Below, in pieces: positions 7,267 through 14,251 of a DNA stretch of 15,361 bases. Made by a program: the position numbers and the translations under genes. The notes beneath the pieces were generated by a model that ran no database searches, was not told the origin of the DNA, and saw only the letters and a program-made list of their open reading frames with translations. Source of the stretch: JAYQUR01 sp038133505 (GTDB taxonomy: Bacteria > Pseudomonadota > Alphaproteobacteria > MPNO01 > UBA830); assembly GCA_038133505.1 (NCBI GenBank), contig JAYPTI010000078.1, forward strand, positions 1 through 15,361, given 5' to 3'. Within the stretch, counting starts at the first letter, position 1, and each line of letters starts with the position of its first letter.

Positions 7267-7284
7267 CCCACACCATTGTGTGGG
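7267..7284 (+). promoter_or_regulatory. Perfect inverted repeat / stem-loop in the gapR leader
   Basis: CCCACAC (7267-7273), loop CATT and GTGTGGG (7278-7284) form a perfect 7-bp stem. It ends 7 bases before the gapR ribosome-binding site GGGAG at 7292-7296. It could act as an mRNA hairpin affecting translation or as a dimeric operator. No T-run follows, so it is not a terminator. Confidence 0.45.
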
Positions 7285-7303
7285 ACAAAACGGGAGAATT
7301 CCG

Positions 7304-7570
7304 ATGGCTGAAGGCGGCCAGGTTGCGCAGGATCGTCTGCGCTCCTTCATCGAACGCATCGAGCGGCTCGAAGAGGAAAAAACGGCCCTGATGGCCGATA
7401 TCAAGGAGGTCTATGCCGAGGCCAAGGGCACCGGCTTCGACCCCAAGACCATGCGCAAGGTCATCCGGCTGCGCAAGATGGACGACAACGACCGCCAGGA
7501 AGAGGAGTTCCTCCTCGACACCTACCTCGCGGCGCTCGGGATGCTCGAACAGCCGATCGCGGCCGAATAA
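7304..7570 (+). CDS. gapR: GapR-family nucleoid-associated protein (DUF2312)
   Basis: 88 aa, matching the roughly 90-aa size of the family. In Caulobacter GapR is a nucleoid-associated protein that binds AT-rich, overtwisted DNA ahead of replication and transcription machinery and is needed for normal replication and cell division. Visible here are the N-terminal coiled-coil helix RLRSFIERIERLEEEKTALM, then DIKEVYAEAKGTGFDPKTMR and VIRLRKMD, and a final acidic helix. This is the family's usual order of dimerisation helix and DNA-binding Lys/Arg positions. The ATG at 7304 is fixed by GGGAG 7 bases upstream; an earlier in-frame start at 7280 would lie inside the leader stem-loop. It follows the DUF1244 gene and ends at a strong terminator. 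Its 161-base upstream region contains a DnaA box, GANTC sites and a hairpin. Confidence 0.93.
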   Translation: MAEGGQVAQDRLRSFIERIERLEEEKTALMADIKEVYAEAKGTGFDPKTMRKVIRLRKMDDNDRQEEEFLLDTYLAALGMLEQPIAAE

Positions 7571-7590
7571 GGCGACGCGTCAACGTCATG

Positions 7591-7618
7591 AAAAAGGCCG
7601 GCAATGCCGGCCTTTTTT
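7591..7618. terminator. Bidirectional rho-independent terminator
   Basis: Five A, then the stem GGCCGGC (7596-7602), loop AAT and GCCGGCC (7606-7612), then six T. The A and T runs make it work on both strands. It lies 20 bases after the gapR stop and just before the stop of the convergent SDR gene at 7623, so it serves both. Confidence 0.93.
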
Positions 7619-7622
7619 GTTC

Positions 7623-8324
7623 CTAAAATTTTTCCACCCAGGGACGAAGCTCGACCTCCCAGGTCCAGGAGCTGCGGTGCTGGCGGTGGACGTGGAGATA
7701 GTCCTTCGCGATCTCGTCGGGCAGGAGCATCGCATCCTCGCCGCGCTCGGCGGCGCGGGCGTCGTCGGGGCCCTGCAGGATGCCGCCGTCGATCACGAAA
7801 TGGGCGACGTGGATGTTCTGAGGCTGCAGTTCGCGGGCGAGCGATTGCGCAAGGCCGCGCAGCCCGAACTTGCCCATCGCGAAGGACGACGAGTTCGGGT
7901 AGCCCTTCACGCTGGCCGATGCGCCGGTCAGCAGGATGGAGCCCTTGCCGCGCGCGATCATCTGCTTCGCAGCCTGCTGCGCGACCAGGAATCCGCCGAA
8001 GCAGCTGATCTCGATCGCCGTCCGCACGGCCTCGGGGTCGAGGTCCTGGACAGGCCCCCGCGCGCGGTTGGACGCGTTGTAGACGACCACGTCGGGCTCG
8101 CCGATGTCACCGGTGACGGCGCCGAACAGGGCGGCGACGGAGGCAGGGTCGGCGGCGTCGCACGCATAGGCCTTCGCGCCGGTCTCGCCGCACAGGTCCG
8201 CGAGCTTGTCGGTGTTGCGCGCCGCGATGGCGACGTTCATCCCTTCGGCGGCGAACAACCGCGTCAGCGACGCGCTGAGGCCGCGTCCGGCGCCCACGAT
8301 GAGCGCCGTTTCCTTGTCTGCCAT
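7623..8324 (-). CDS. Short-chain dehydrogenase/reductase-like protein with Phe in place of the catalytic Tyr
   Basis: 233 aa, usual length for a classical SDR, with a Rossmann fold from the N-terminus. The nucleotide-binding loop reads VGAGRGLS (residues 10-17), lacking the third Gly of the standard GxxxGxG. NNAG is replaced by YNAS (82-85). The active-site Ser region is present as LTGASAS, and the YxxxK motif reads FAMGK with Phe148 and Lys152. The following helix GLRGLAQSLARELQPQNIHV and the HFVIDGGI strand are typical. Without the Tyr, standard hydride-transfer chemistry is doubtful. From memory, related proteobacterial SDRs carry the same FAMGK, which would make this a subfamily trait. 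The ATG at 8324 has GGGAG 8 bases upstream. It lies 29 bases downstream of the BON lipoprotein gene, probably on one transcript. Substrate unknown. Confidence 0.88.
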   Translation of the reverse strand: MADKETALIVGAGRGLSASLTRLFAAEGMNVAIAARNTDKLADLCGETGAKAYACDAADPASVAALFGAVTGDIGEPDVVVYNASNRARGPVQDLDPEAVRTAIEISCFGGFLVAQQAAKQMIARGKGSILLTGASASVKGYPNSSSFAMGKFGLRGLAQSLARELQPQNIHVAHFVIDGGILQGPDDARAAERGEDAMLLPDEIAKDYLHVHRQHRSSWTWEVELRPWVEKF

Positions 8325-8353
8325 GATCTTTCTCCCTGTCGACTGTCGGTTGT

Positions 8354-8941
8354 TCAGGCTTTGGGCGGGCGGACCCACGCGTGATTGACGACGCGCTGGA
8401 CCCGCGCGGTATTCCGGATCACGTCGAGCACCGTATCGAGTTCCGCCTGCGAGCGGGCGGCGCCGATGAGATAGACGGTGCCCTTGATGGACCGCCAGCG
8501 GTAGTTGATCGACCGGATGCCGTCCGTGGTCACCAGTTGCGCCTTCAGCTTCGTCTCGATCCACAGATCGTTGGCGGCGGGCCCGACGCCGTAGGTGTCG
8601 GTCACCTGCATCTCGTTGATGACCTGTCGGACGCCCTTGATGCCGCGGACGAGGTCGGTCGCGCGCTGCTTGTTCTCCGCGAATTTGACCGTTCCCGTCA
8701 GCAGGACATGGCCCTCGTAGACGTCGGTCGAGATTTCGAAGAACAGGTCGCGGTATTTTTCGCCGAGCAGCACCTCGTTGATGTCGAGCGCGATCGCGCT
8801 GTCGCTCTTGAGGGCCTCGAACGACCGGTCTTCGGCGGGCGAGGACGCGACGTTGATCAGGCCGGTCGGCTGCGTACACGCGCCGAGGGCGAGGGCCGAG
8901 CAAAGGGCGACGACGGCGGCGGGGGAACGGGCGAACTTCAT
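8354..8941 (-). CDS. BON-domain lipoprotein
   Basis: 195 aa. The N-terminus is a lipoprotein signal peptide: MKFAR, a hydrophobic core and the lipobox Leu19-Gly20-Ala21-Cys22, so Cys22 should be lipidated. Two BON (bacterial OsmY and nodulation) domains follow: the first around YEGHVLLTGTVKFAENKQRA with GIKGVRQVINEMQV, the second around IETKLKAQLVTTDGI with IKGTVYLIGAARSQAELD and VQRVVNHAWV. BON domains bind phospholipid surfaces; OsmY and DolP use them for envelope integrity. The protein probably sits on the periplasmic face of the outer membrane. The ATG at 8941 has AGGAGA 9 bases upstream; a TTG one codon earlier is less likely. First gene of a two-gene unit with the SDR. Function beyond envelope maintenance is not known. 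Confidence 0.9.
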   Translation of the reverse strand: MKFARSPAAVVALCSALALGACTQPTGLINVASSPAEDRSFEALKSDSAIALDINEVLLGEKYRDLFFEISTDVYEGHVLLTGTVKFAENKQRATDLVRGIKGVRQVINEMQVTDTYGVGPAANDLWIETKLKAQLVTTDGIRSINYRWRSIKGTVYLIGAARSQAELDTVLDVIRNTARVQRVVNHAWVRPPKA

Positions 8942-9036
8942 CAAGGCACTTCTCCTGTCTTTCTAGTCATTGCATCCGTGCGGCGGAAAATCCAATCAAA
9001 TCCGCGCGTTTCAGACGTAGGGAGAGTGTCGCGGGC

Positions 9037-9051
9037 GCAAAACTGTTTTGC
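9037..9051. promoter_or_regulatory. 15-bp palindrome upstream of the BON lipoprotein gene
   Basis: GCAAAAC (9037-9043), T and GTTTTGC (9045-9051) form a perfect dyad in the 139-base gap between the fadD-like stop (9081) and the lipoprotein start (8941). A minus-strand TTGACA, a perfect -35 hexamer, lies at 9072-9067, but the base positions 17 bases on are a poor -10 (AAAACA). The dyad may be an operator for the lipoprotein gene. There is no T-run to make it a clear terminator for the acyl-CoA synthetase gene. Confidence 0.35.
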
Positions 9052-9080
9052 CGTGTGCCCGAAAATTGTCAAAGGCGCGC

Positions 9081-10856
9081 TCAGCGTCCGTACAGCGCCT
9101 CCAGCCGGTCGCCGTAGCGCTCGCGGATGACGTGGCGGCGGATCTTCATCGACGGCGTCAGCATTTCGTTCTCGGTGGTGAACGTCTCCGGCGTCAGGAT
9201 GAAGCGGCGGACGCGCTCGATGACCGACAGGTCCGCATTGATGCGCTCGATCGCCTCGCCGACGGCGGCGCGGAACGCGTCGTTCCCGCACAGCGCGGGC
9301 AGGCTCGCCTCCGCCCCGTTTGCGCGCGCCCATTCGGCGGCGAAATCGGCGTCGGGAACGATCAGGGCGACCAGATGAGGCCGCTTGTCGCCGTGGACCA
9401 TCGCCTGGCCGATTTCCGGCTGCAGCGTGAGAAACCCTTCGATGCGTTGCGGCGCGATGTTGTCGCCGCCCGAATTGACGATGATGTCCTTCTTGCGGTC
9501 GGTAATCGCGAGGAAGCCGTCCTCGTCGATGGTGCCGATGTCGCCGGTATGCAGCCAGCCGTCGGTGACAGCCGCGGCGGTTTCGTCCGGCATGTTCCAG
9601 TAGCCCTGCATCACCAGCTCGCCGCGGACGAGGATTTCGCCGTCGGCGGCAATCCTCACATCGACGTCGACGAAGGGCGGGCCGACCGTGTGAATCTTGT
9701 TCCTGGACGGCAGGTTGCAGCTCACGATGGGGGCGGATTCGGTCTGGCCGTAACCCTGAAGCAGCGGCACCTCGAGCGCCTTGAAGAAGACGCCGATGTC
9801 GTAGTTGAGCGGCGCCCCGCCGGAGACCATCGCCTTCAGCCGCCCGCCGAAACGGCCGGCGACCTTGGCGCGCACCAGCTCGTTCAGCAGCGGATCGACG
9901 AGCCGGTCGCACAGCGTGAGGCCGGTGCCCTCGTACCGCTTGCGGCCGATCTCGACCGCGCGGAAGAACAGTTTCTCCGACAGCCCGCCCTTGTTGCGGA
10001 CGCCGCGGACGATGCGGCCGTGCATCGTCTCGTAGAGGCGCGGCACGGCTGTCATGATCGTCGGCTTGACCTCTTCCATGTTGGCGGCCAGCCGGTCGAT
10101 GGCCTCGGCGTAATAGATCTGCGCCTTGATCGACAGCGGGAACATCAGCCCCGCGGTGTGCTCGTAGGAGTGCGACAGCGGCAGGAACGACAGGAACACC
10201 TCGTCGTCGAGGCCGAGCTGCAGCAACAGGTGATAGGCGCCCTTGCAGTTCGACAGGATCGCCCCGTGGCTCAGCATCACGCCCTTGGGCGTGCCGCCGG
10301 TGCCCGAGGTATAGATCAGGCAGGCCGTATCGGCCCGGGCGATGCCGGAGACGTCGGGCGGCGCGGCGTCCTGGGTATCCAGCAAGGCCCGCCAGTCATG
10401 GATGGCGGGCCCGTCGCCGGCCCGCTCCAGCGGCTCCATCGAGATAACGAAGTCGAGCCCGGCGTCGCGGGCGGCCGGCAGCAGGTTCTTCGCGAGCGCC
10501 GGGCCGGAGACGATGGCGCCGCGCGCACCGCTGTCGCGCAGCAAATGCAGATGATCCGAAATCTGGTTCGTGGTGTAGGCCGGGACGGCGATACCGCCCG
10601 CGGCCATAATGCCGATATCGGCGATCATCCATTCGGGCCGGCTTTCCGAGACGAGCGCCACCCGGTCGCCGGCGCTGACGCCCAGCGCACCGAGCGCCCG
10701 GGCCAGTTTCGCCGCCTCCGACCGCGCGTCCGCCGCCGTCGTCGCCTCCCAGCTTCCGCCCGCCCTGCGCCACAGGAACGGCGCGTCGCCCATCGCGGCC
10801 GTGTTCTCGAAGAACATGGCCGCAAGGCTGGTACAGGCGTCGTAATCCATGGACAT
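9081..10856 (-). CDS. Long-chain fatty-acid-CoA ligase (AMP-binding, FAA1-type)
   Basis: 591 aa, the length of FAA1-type long-chain acyl-CoA synthetases. The enzyme activates a fatty acid with ATP to an acyl-adenylate and then forms acyl-CoA for beta-oxidation or lipid synthesis, at the cytoplasmic side of the membrane. ANL-superfamily motifs in order: the phosphate loop YTSGTGGTPKGVM (about 182-194), SFLPLSHSYEHTAG (about 223-236), the adenine-binding GYGQTES (368-374), GWLHTGD (433-439) and the hinge DRKKD (453-457). A C-terminal Lys in TPSMKIRR is the expected catalytic lysine. The ATG at 10856 has GGGA about 8 bases upstream; a second ATG two codons later is possible. It stands alone and diverges from the pepF gene. 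Substrate chain length cannot be read directly, so no gene symbol is assigned. Confidence 0.93.
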   Translation of the reverse strand: MSMDYDACTSLAAMFFENTAAMGDAPFLWRRAGGSWEATTAADARSEAAKLARALGALGVSAGDRVALVSESRPEWMIADIGIMAAGGIAVPAYTTNQISDHLHLLRDSGARGAIVSGPALAKNLLPAARDAGLDFVISMEPLERAGDGPAIHDWRALLDTQDAAPPDVSGIARADTACLIYTSGTGGTPKGVMLSHGAILSNCKGAYHLLLQLGLDDEVFLSFLPLSHSYEHTAGLMFPLSIKAQIYYAEAIDRLAANMEEVKPTIMTAVPRLYETMHGRIVRGVRNKGGLSEKLFFRAVEIGRKRYEGTGLTLCDRLVDPLLNELVRAKVAGRFGGRLKAMVSGGAPLNYDIGVFFKALEVPLLQGYGQTESAPIVSCNLPSRNKIHTVGPPFVDVDVRIAADGEILVRGELVMQGYWNMPDETAAAVTDGWLHTGDIGTIDEDGFLAITDRKKDIIVNSGGDNIAPQRIEGFLTLQPEIGQAMVHGDKRPHLVALIVPDADFAAEWARANGAEASLPALCGNDAFRAAVGEAIERINADLSVIERVRRFILTPETFTTENEMLTPSMKIRRHVIRERYGDRLEALYGR

Positions 10857-10870
10857 CCGGGCGTTCCCTG

Positions 10871-10899
10871 TTGGCGTATTGGCTTTTGCAACTTATATC
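10871..10899 (+). promoter_or_regulatory. Predicted sigma70-type promoter of the oligoendopeptidase gene
   Basis: TTGGCG (10871-10876), a 17-base spacer and TATATC (10894-10899), again within CTTATATC as in the DUF1244 promoter. A start near 10906 would give a leader of about 18 bases that carries the ribosome-binding site AGGGAG (10912-10917), 6 bases from the ATG at 10924. Prediction from sequence only. Confidence 0.5.
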
Positions 10900-10923
10900 G
10901 TGGTCAACCCAAGGGAGCCACAC

Positions 10924-12720
10924 ATGACGACTGGAACGGCCGCTGCCGCGCAGGACGCGCCGCTCGGGAAACTGCCCGAGTGGGATCTCACCGATCTCTA
11001 TCCCGGCACCGACAGTGCCGAGCTCAAAGCCGACCTCGACGCCTCCGCATCGGACGCGAAGGCGTTTGCCGCCGCGCACAAGGGCAAGCTCGCCGGCTAC
11101 GACGGCGATGCGCTCGGCGCGGCGATCGCGGAATACGAACGCATCGGCGAGACGATCGGCCGGCTGATGAGCTTCGCGTCGCTCACCTTCGCGGGCAACG
11201 TCTCCGACCCGGCGATCGGCCGCTTCTACCAGTCGATGCAGGAAAAGGTGAACGCGATCTCGTCCGACCTGCTGTTCTTCGAGCTCGAACTCACGGATAT
11301 CGACGACGCGACGCTCGAAAAACAGCTCGCCGGCAAGGCCGGCCATTACGAAACGTGGATCGCCAACGTCCGGGTCTATAAGCCGCACATGCTCGACGAG
11401 CAGACCGAGCGCCTGCTGCTGGAGAAGAGCGTCGCCGGCCGCGCCGCCTGGAACCGGCTGTTCGACGAGACGATGGCGGACATGCGCTTCGACGTCGACG
11501 GCGACCGGCTGACGTCGGAGGAGGTCATGAACATGCTGTCGAACCCCGACGAGGGGTTCCGCAAGAAGGCGGCCAAGTCGCTCGGCGGCGAACTCGGAAA
11601 GCACGGCCGGCTGTTCGCGCGCATCACCAACACGCTCGCCAAGGAAAAGGAGATCGAGGATCGCTGGCGCCACTATCCGCGCCCCGAATCGCTCCGAAAT
11701 CTTTCCAACCAGGTCGAGGACGAGGTCGTCGATGCGCTCAACACCGCGGTGCAGGCGGCCTATCCGGATCTTTCCCATCGCTACTACGCGCTGAAGGCGC
11801 GCTGGTTCGGCAAGGAGAAGCTCGACCACTGGGACCGTAACGCGCCGCTGCCCAACGCCGAGACGCGCATCATCCCGTGGACGGAAGCGACCGAGACGGT
11901 GCTTTCCGCCTATCGCGACTTCTCGGGCGAGCTCGCAGATGTCGGCCGGAAATTCTTCGACAATGCGTGGATCGACGCGCCGGTCCGCGAAGGCAAGTCG
12001 TCCGGCGCGTTCGCGCATCCGACCGTGCCGTCGGCGCATCCGTACCTGCTGCTCAACTACCAGGGCAAGACGCGCGACGTCATGACGCTCGCCCACGAAC
12101 TCGGCCACGGCTGCCACCAGGTGCTGGCCGCGCCGCAGGGCAACCTGATGGCCGATACGCCGCTGACGCTGGCAGAGACCGCGTCGGTATTCGGCGAGAT
12201 GCTGACCTTCCGGCGCATGCTGCGGGCCGAGGACAATCCCGCGCGCCGCAAGGAGATGCTCGCCGGCAAGGTCGAGGACATGCTGAACACGGTGGTCCGC
12301 CAGATCGCGTTCTACAATTTCGAGCTGCGCGTCCATAACGCGCGGCGCGAGGCCGAGCTGACGGCGGACGAAATCTGCGACATCTGGATCGACGTCCAGA
12401 CCGAGAGCCTCGGTCCCGCCATCCGGTTCGACGACGACTACCGCTGGTTCTGGACCTACATCCCGCATTTCATCCACTCGCCGTTCTACGTCTATGCCTA
12501 CGCGTTCGGCGACTGCCTCGTGAACTCGCTCTATGCGGTCTACGAGCAGGCGGCGGACGGGTTCGCGGACAAGTATCTCGACATGCTGCGGGCGGGCGGC
12601 ACGCTGCGCCACAAGGAGCTACTTGCGCCGTTCGGCCTCGACGCCTCCGACCCGGCCTTCTGGCAGAAGGGACTCGGCGTCATCGAGGGGCTGATCGACG
12701 AACTGGCGGCGATGAAGTAG
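10924..12720 (+). CDS. pepF: M3-family oligoendopeptidase F
   Basis: 598 aa, normal for clan MA, family M3B oligoendopeptidases. These are cytoplasmic zinc metallopeptidases that cut short peptides of roughly 7 to 17 residues and help recycle peptides. The zinc site is intact: HELGH at residues 391-395 (His391, Glu392, His395), with the third ligand Glu418 in TLAETASVFGE. The N-terminal helical part (WDLTDLYPG near the start) and the C-terminal FIHSPFYVYAYAFGDCLV segment are typical of the family. No signal peptide. The ATG at 10924 is chosen for its AGGGAG site 6 bases upstream and the promoter behind it; earlier in-frame codons from 10849 lie inside the promoter region. The ABC1 kinase gene follows on the same strand after a gap. 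Confidence 0.95.
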   Translation: MTTGTAAAAQDAPLGKLPEWDLTDLYPGTDSAELKADLDASASDAKAFAAAHKGKLAGYDGDALGAAIAEYERIGETIGRLMSFASLTFAGNVSDPAIGRFYQSMQEKVNAISSDLLFFELELTDIDDATLEKQLAGKAGHYETWIANVRVYKPHMLDEQTERLLLEKSVAGRAAWNRLFDETMADMRFDVDGDRLTSEEVMNMLSNPDEGFRKKAAKSLGGELGKHGRLFARITNTLAKEKEIEDRWRHYPRPESLRNLSNQVEDEVVDALNTAVQAAYPDLSHRYYALKARWFGKEKLDHWDRNAPLPNAETRIIPWTEATETVLSAYRDFSGELADVGRKFFDNAWIDAPVREGKSSGAFAHPTVPSAHPYLLLNYQGKTRDVMTLAHELGHGCHQVLAAPQGNLMADTPLTLAETASVFGEMLTFRRMLRAEDNPARRKEMLAGKVEDMLNTVVRQIAFYNFELRVHNARREAELTADEICDIWIDVQTESLGPAIRFDDDYRWFWTYIPHFIHSPFYVYAYAFGDCLVNSLYAVYEQAADGFADKYLDMLRAGGTLRHKELLAPFGLDASDPAFWQKGLGVIEGLIDELAAMK

Positions 12721-12777
12721 GCCGGCCGGGCGCACGGACATGGCAACCGACCGCGAACGGTCGACGCTCGGCGGCCG

Positions 12778-12787
12778 NNNNNNNNNN
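12778..12787. other. Assembly gap (ten N)
   Basis: A run of exactly ten N, which looks like a scaffolding placeholder, so the true gap length is unknown. It lies next to a GC-rich palindrome and inside or just before the 5' end of the ABC1 kinase gene. Reading frames on the two sides cannot be joined with confidence. Confidence 0.97.
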
Positions 12788-12820
12788 CTCCCCCCGGGGG
12801 AGAGGGCTAGGGAGAGGGGG
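12788..12820. repeat. REP-like palindromic intergenic repeat
   Basis: CTCCCCC (12788-12794), C and GGGGGAG (12796-12802) form a perfect 15-base palindrome, followed by AGGGCTAGGGAGAGGGGG. This resembles the CTCTCCC-type palindromic repeats found in multiple intergenic copies in many proteobacterial genomes. Multiple copies would explain why assembly stopped here. Only one copy is present in this window, so repetition is inferred from the type. Confidence 0.5.
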
Positions 12821-14163
12821 AAACAGAAGAAGACAACTCGCTCGGCGGGCGCGCCAAGCGCTACGCCCGCGTGGGGCGCGCCGTCGGCGGTCTTGCCGCG
12901 CGCGTCGCGGGCCAGCGGTATCTCGGGCTCGAGCTCGACAAGGGCAAGCACGCCGAGGAGCTCAAGCAGGCGCTGGGCGGTCTCAAGGGCCCGCTGATGA
13001 AGGTCGCGCAGATCATGTCGACCGTGCCCGACATGCTGCCCGAGGAATACGTCACCGAGCTGGCCGAGCTGCAGTCCAACGCGCCGTCGATGGGCTGGCT
13101 GTTCGTCCGCCGCCGCATGACGACCGAGCTCGGGCAGGGCTGGCAGGACAGGTTCGACAGCTTCGAGCGGGAAGCCGCCGCCGCGGCCTCGCTCGGCCAG
13201 GTCCACCGCGCCGTGCACAAGGACGGCCGGCAGCTTGCCTGCAAGCTCCAGTATCCCGACATGCAGTCTGCGGTGGAGGCCGACCTCCGCCAGCTGCGCA
13301 TCGTATTCGGCATCTATCACCGCTACGACAAGGCGGTCGATCCGCGCGAGATCCACCGCGAGGTTTCCGACCGGCTTCGCGAGGAACTCGACTACGAGCT
13401 CGAACGCAAGCACATCGATCTCTATCGCGAGATGCTGGCGAAGGAGACCGGCGTCCACGTTCCCGAACCGGTGCCCGAGCTGTCGACCAGGCGCCTGCTG
13501 ACCATGACCTGGCTCGACGGAACGCGCCTGCTCGACTGGGTCGACGCGGATCAGGAAACGCGGAATACGGTCGCGAAGAACATGTTCCGCGCCTGGTACG
13601 TGCCGTTCTACTACTACGGCACGATCCACGGGGACCCGCATCTCGGCAACTACTCGGTTCGCGACGACGGCTCGATCAACCTGATGGATTTCGGCTGCAT
13701 CCGCATCTTCCAGCCGCATTTCGTACAGGGCGTGATCGACCTCTACAACGCGCTCAGGACCGACGACCGCGCCCTCGCGGTTCACGCCTACGAGACGTGG
13801 GGGTTCACCGGCCTCTCGGACGACGTGATCGACACGCTCAACATGTGGGCCGAGTTCGTCTACGGTCCGCTGCTGGAGGACCGCGAACGCCGCATCCAGG
13901 AGACCGACGGCTCGATGTACGGCGCGAAGGTCGCCAACAAGGTGCACGGCGAACTGCGCCGTCTCGGCGGCGTGACGCCGCCCCGCGAGTTCGTCCTGAT
14001 GGACCGCGCCGCCATCGGCCTCGGCTCGGTGTTCCTGCATCTCAAGGCGGAAGTGAACTGGCACCGCCTGTTCCACGACCTGATCGGCGATTTCGACGTC
14101 AAGGCGCTGGAAAAGCGCCAGTCGGCGGCGCTGAAAAAAGCCGGGATCGACAGGCCGGAATAG
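12811..14163 (+). CDS. ABC1/UbiB-family (AarF-like) atypical protein kinase, 5' end unresolved
   Basis: The frame is open from 12811, just after an in-frame TAG; the recognisable protein starts at DNSLGGRAKRYARV (12832) and the first usable start codon is GTG 12871, giving 430 aa. The true N-terminus is probably at or across the N gap. ABC1 kinases such as UbiB and Coq8 bind ATP and support ubiquinone synthesis or lipid homeostasis. Numbered from GTG 12871: the signature KxGQ reads Lys44-Val-Ala-Gln47, the Ala-rich nucleotide loop AAAAASLGQVHRA follows at 102-114, the conserved Lys125 is in CKLQYP, the catalytic HGDPHLGN is at 253-260 and MDFG (Asp273) binds metal. No C-terminal transmembrane pair like that of UbiB is evident, so it may be soluble. 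It follows pepF on the same strand. Confidence 0.88.
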   Translation, partial: GEGETEEDNSLGGRAKRYARVGRAVGGLAARVAGQRYLGLELDKGKHAEELKQALGGLKGPLMKVAQIMSTVPDMLPEEYVTELAELQSNAPSMGWLFVRRRMTTELGQGWQDRFDSFEREAAAAASLGQVHRAVHKDGRQLACKLQYPDMQSAVEADLRQLRIVFGIYHRYDKAVDPREIHREVSDRLREELDYELERKHIDLYREMLAKETGVHVPEPVPELSTRRLLTMTWLDGTRLLDWVDADQETRNTVAKNMFRAWYVPFYYYGTIHGDPHLGNYSVRDDGSINLMDFGCIRIFQPHFVQGVIDLYNALRTDDRALAVHAYETWGFTGLSDDVIDTLNMWAEFVYGPLLEDRERRIQETDGSMYGAKVANKVHGELRRLGGVTPPREFVLMDRAAIGLGSVFLHLKAEVNWHRLFHDLIGDFDVKALEKRQSAALKKAGIDRPE

Positions 14164-14178
14164 CGCCGAATCCCCCTT

Positions 14179-14207
14179 TTGAGGCGCCGCACGCCTGACT
14201 ACAATAC
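14179..14207 (+). promoter_or_regulatory. Possible promoter of the PEP-CTERM gene
   Basis: TTGAGG (14179-14184), a 17-base spacer and CAATAC (14202-14207), or TTTGAG paired with TACAAT (14200-14205) at 16 bases. It lies between the kinase stop and the PEP-CTERM start, and gives a leader of about 38 bases with a hairpin. Moderate match only. Confidence 0.35.
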
Positions 14208-14218
14208 GGTATCAGTAG

Positions 14219-14235
14219 CCCCGCACATCGCGGGG
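14219..14235 (+). promoter_or_regulatory. Stem-loop in the PEP-CTERM gene leader
   Basis: CCCCGC (14219-14224), loop ACATC and GCGGGG (14230-14235) form a perfect 6-bp GC stem just upstream of the purine-rich ribosome-binding region before the ATG at 14252. It has no U-run, so it is more likely an mRNA leader structure than a terminator for the kinase gene. Confidence 0.35.
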
Positions 14236-14251
14236 TTGGGGGGTAGGTAAG

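Larger units (their letters stand above)
12765..12848 (+). repeat. Short direct repeat CGCTCGGCGG flanking the assembly gap
   Basis: The 10-mer CGCTCGGCGG occurs at 12765-12774, before the N run, and at 12839-12848, after it. On the left it encodes the end of MATDRERSTLGGR (ATG at 12740); on the right it encodes the LGGR of DNSLGGRAKRYARV, the conserved start of the kinase. The two copies may be the same place in the gene seen twice by the assembler, or the ends of an insertion. Confidence 0.5.

Noticed and set aside
7143..7303. A replication origin, suggested by DnaA boxes in the gapR upstream region
   Set aside because: Only two boxes, no AT-rich unwinding stretch, and no dnaA, hemE, parAB or similar origin-linked gene nearby. 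A regulatory role is more likely.
9048..12612. Very long open frames antisense to the acyl-CoA synthetase (9048-11381, plus) and to pepF (10396-12612, minus)
   Set aside because: Both cross real gene boundaries and promoters and give Arg/Val-rich nonsense, with intact conserved enzymes on the other strand.
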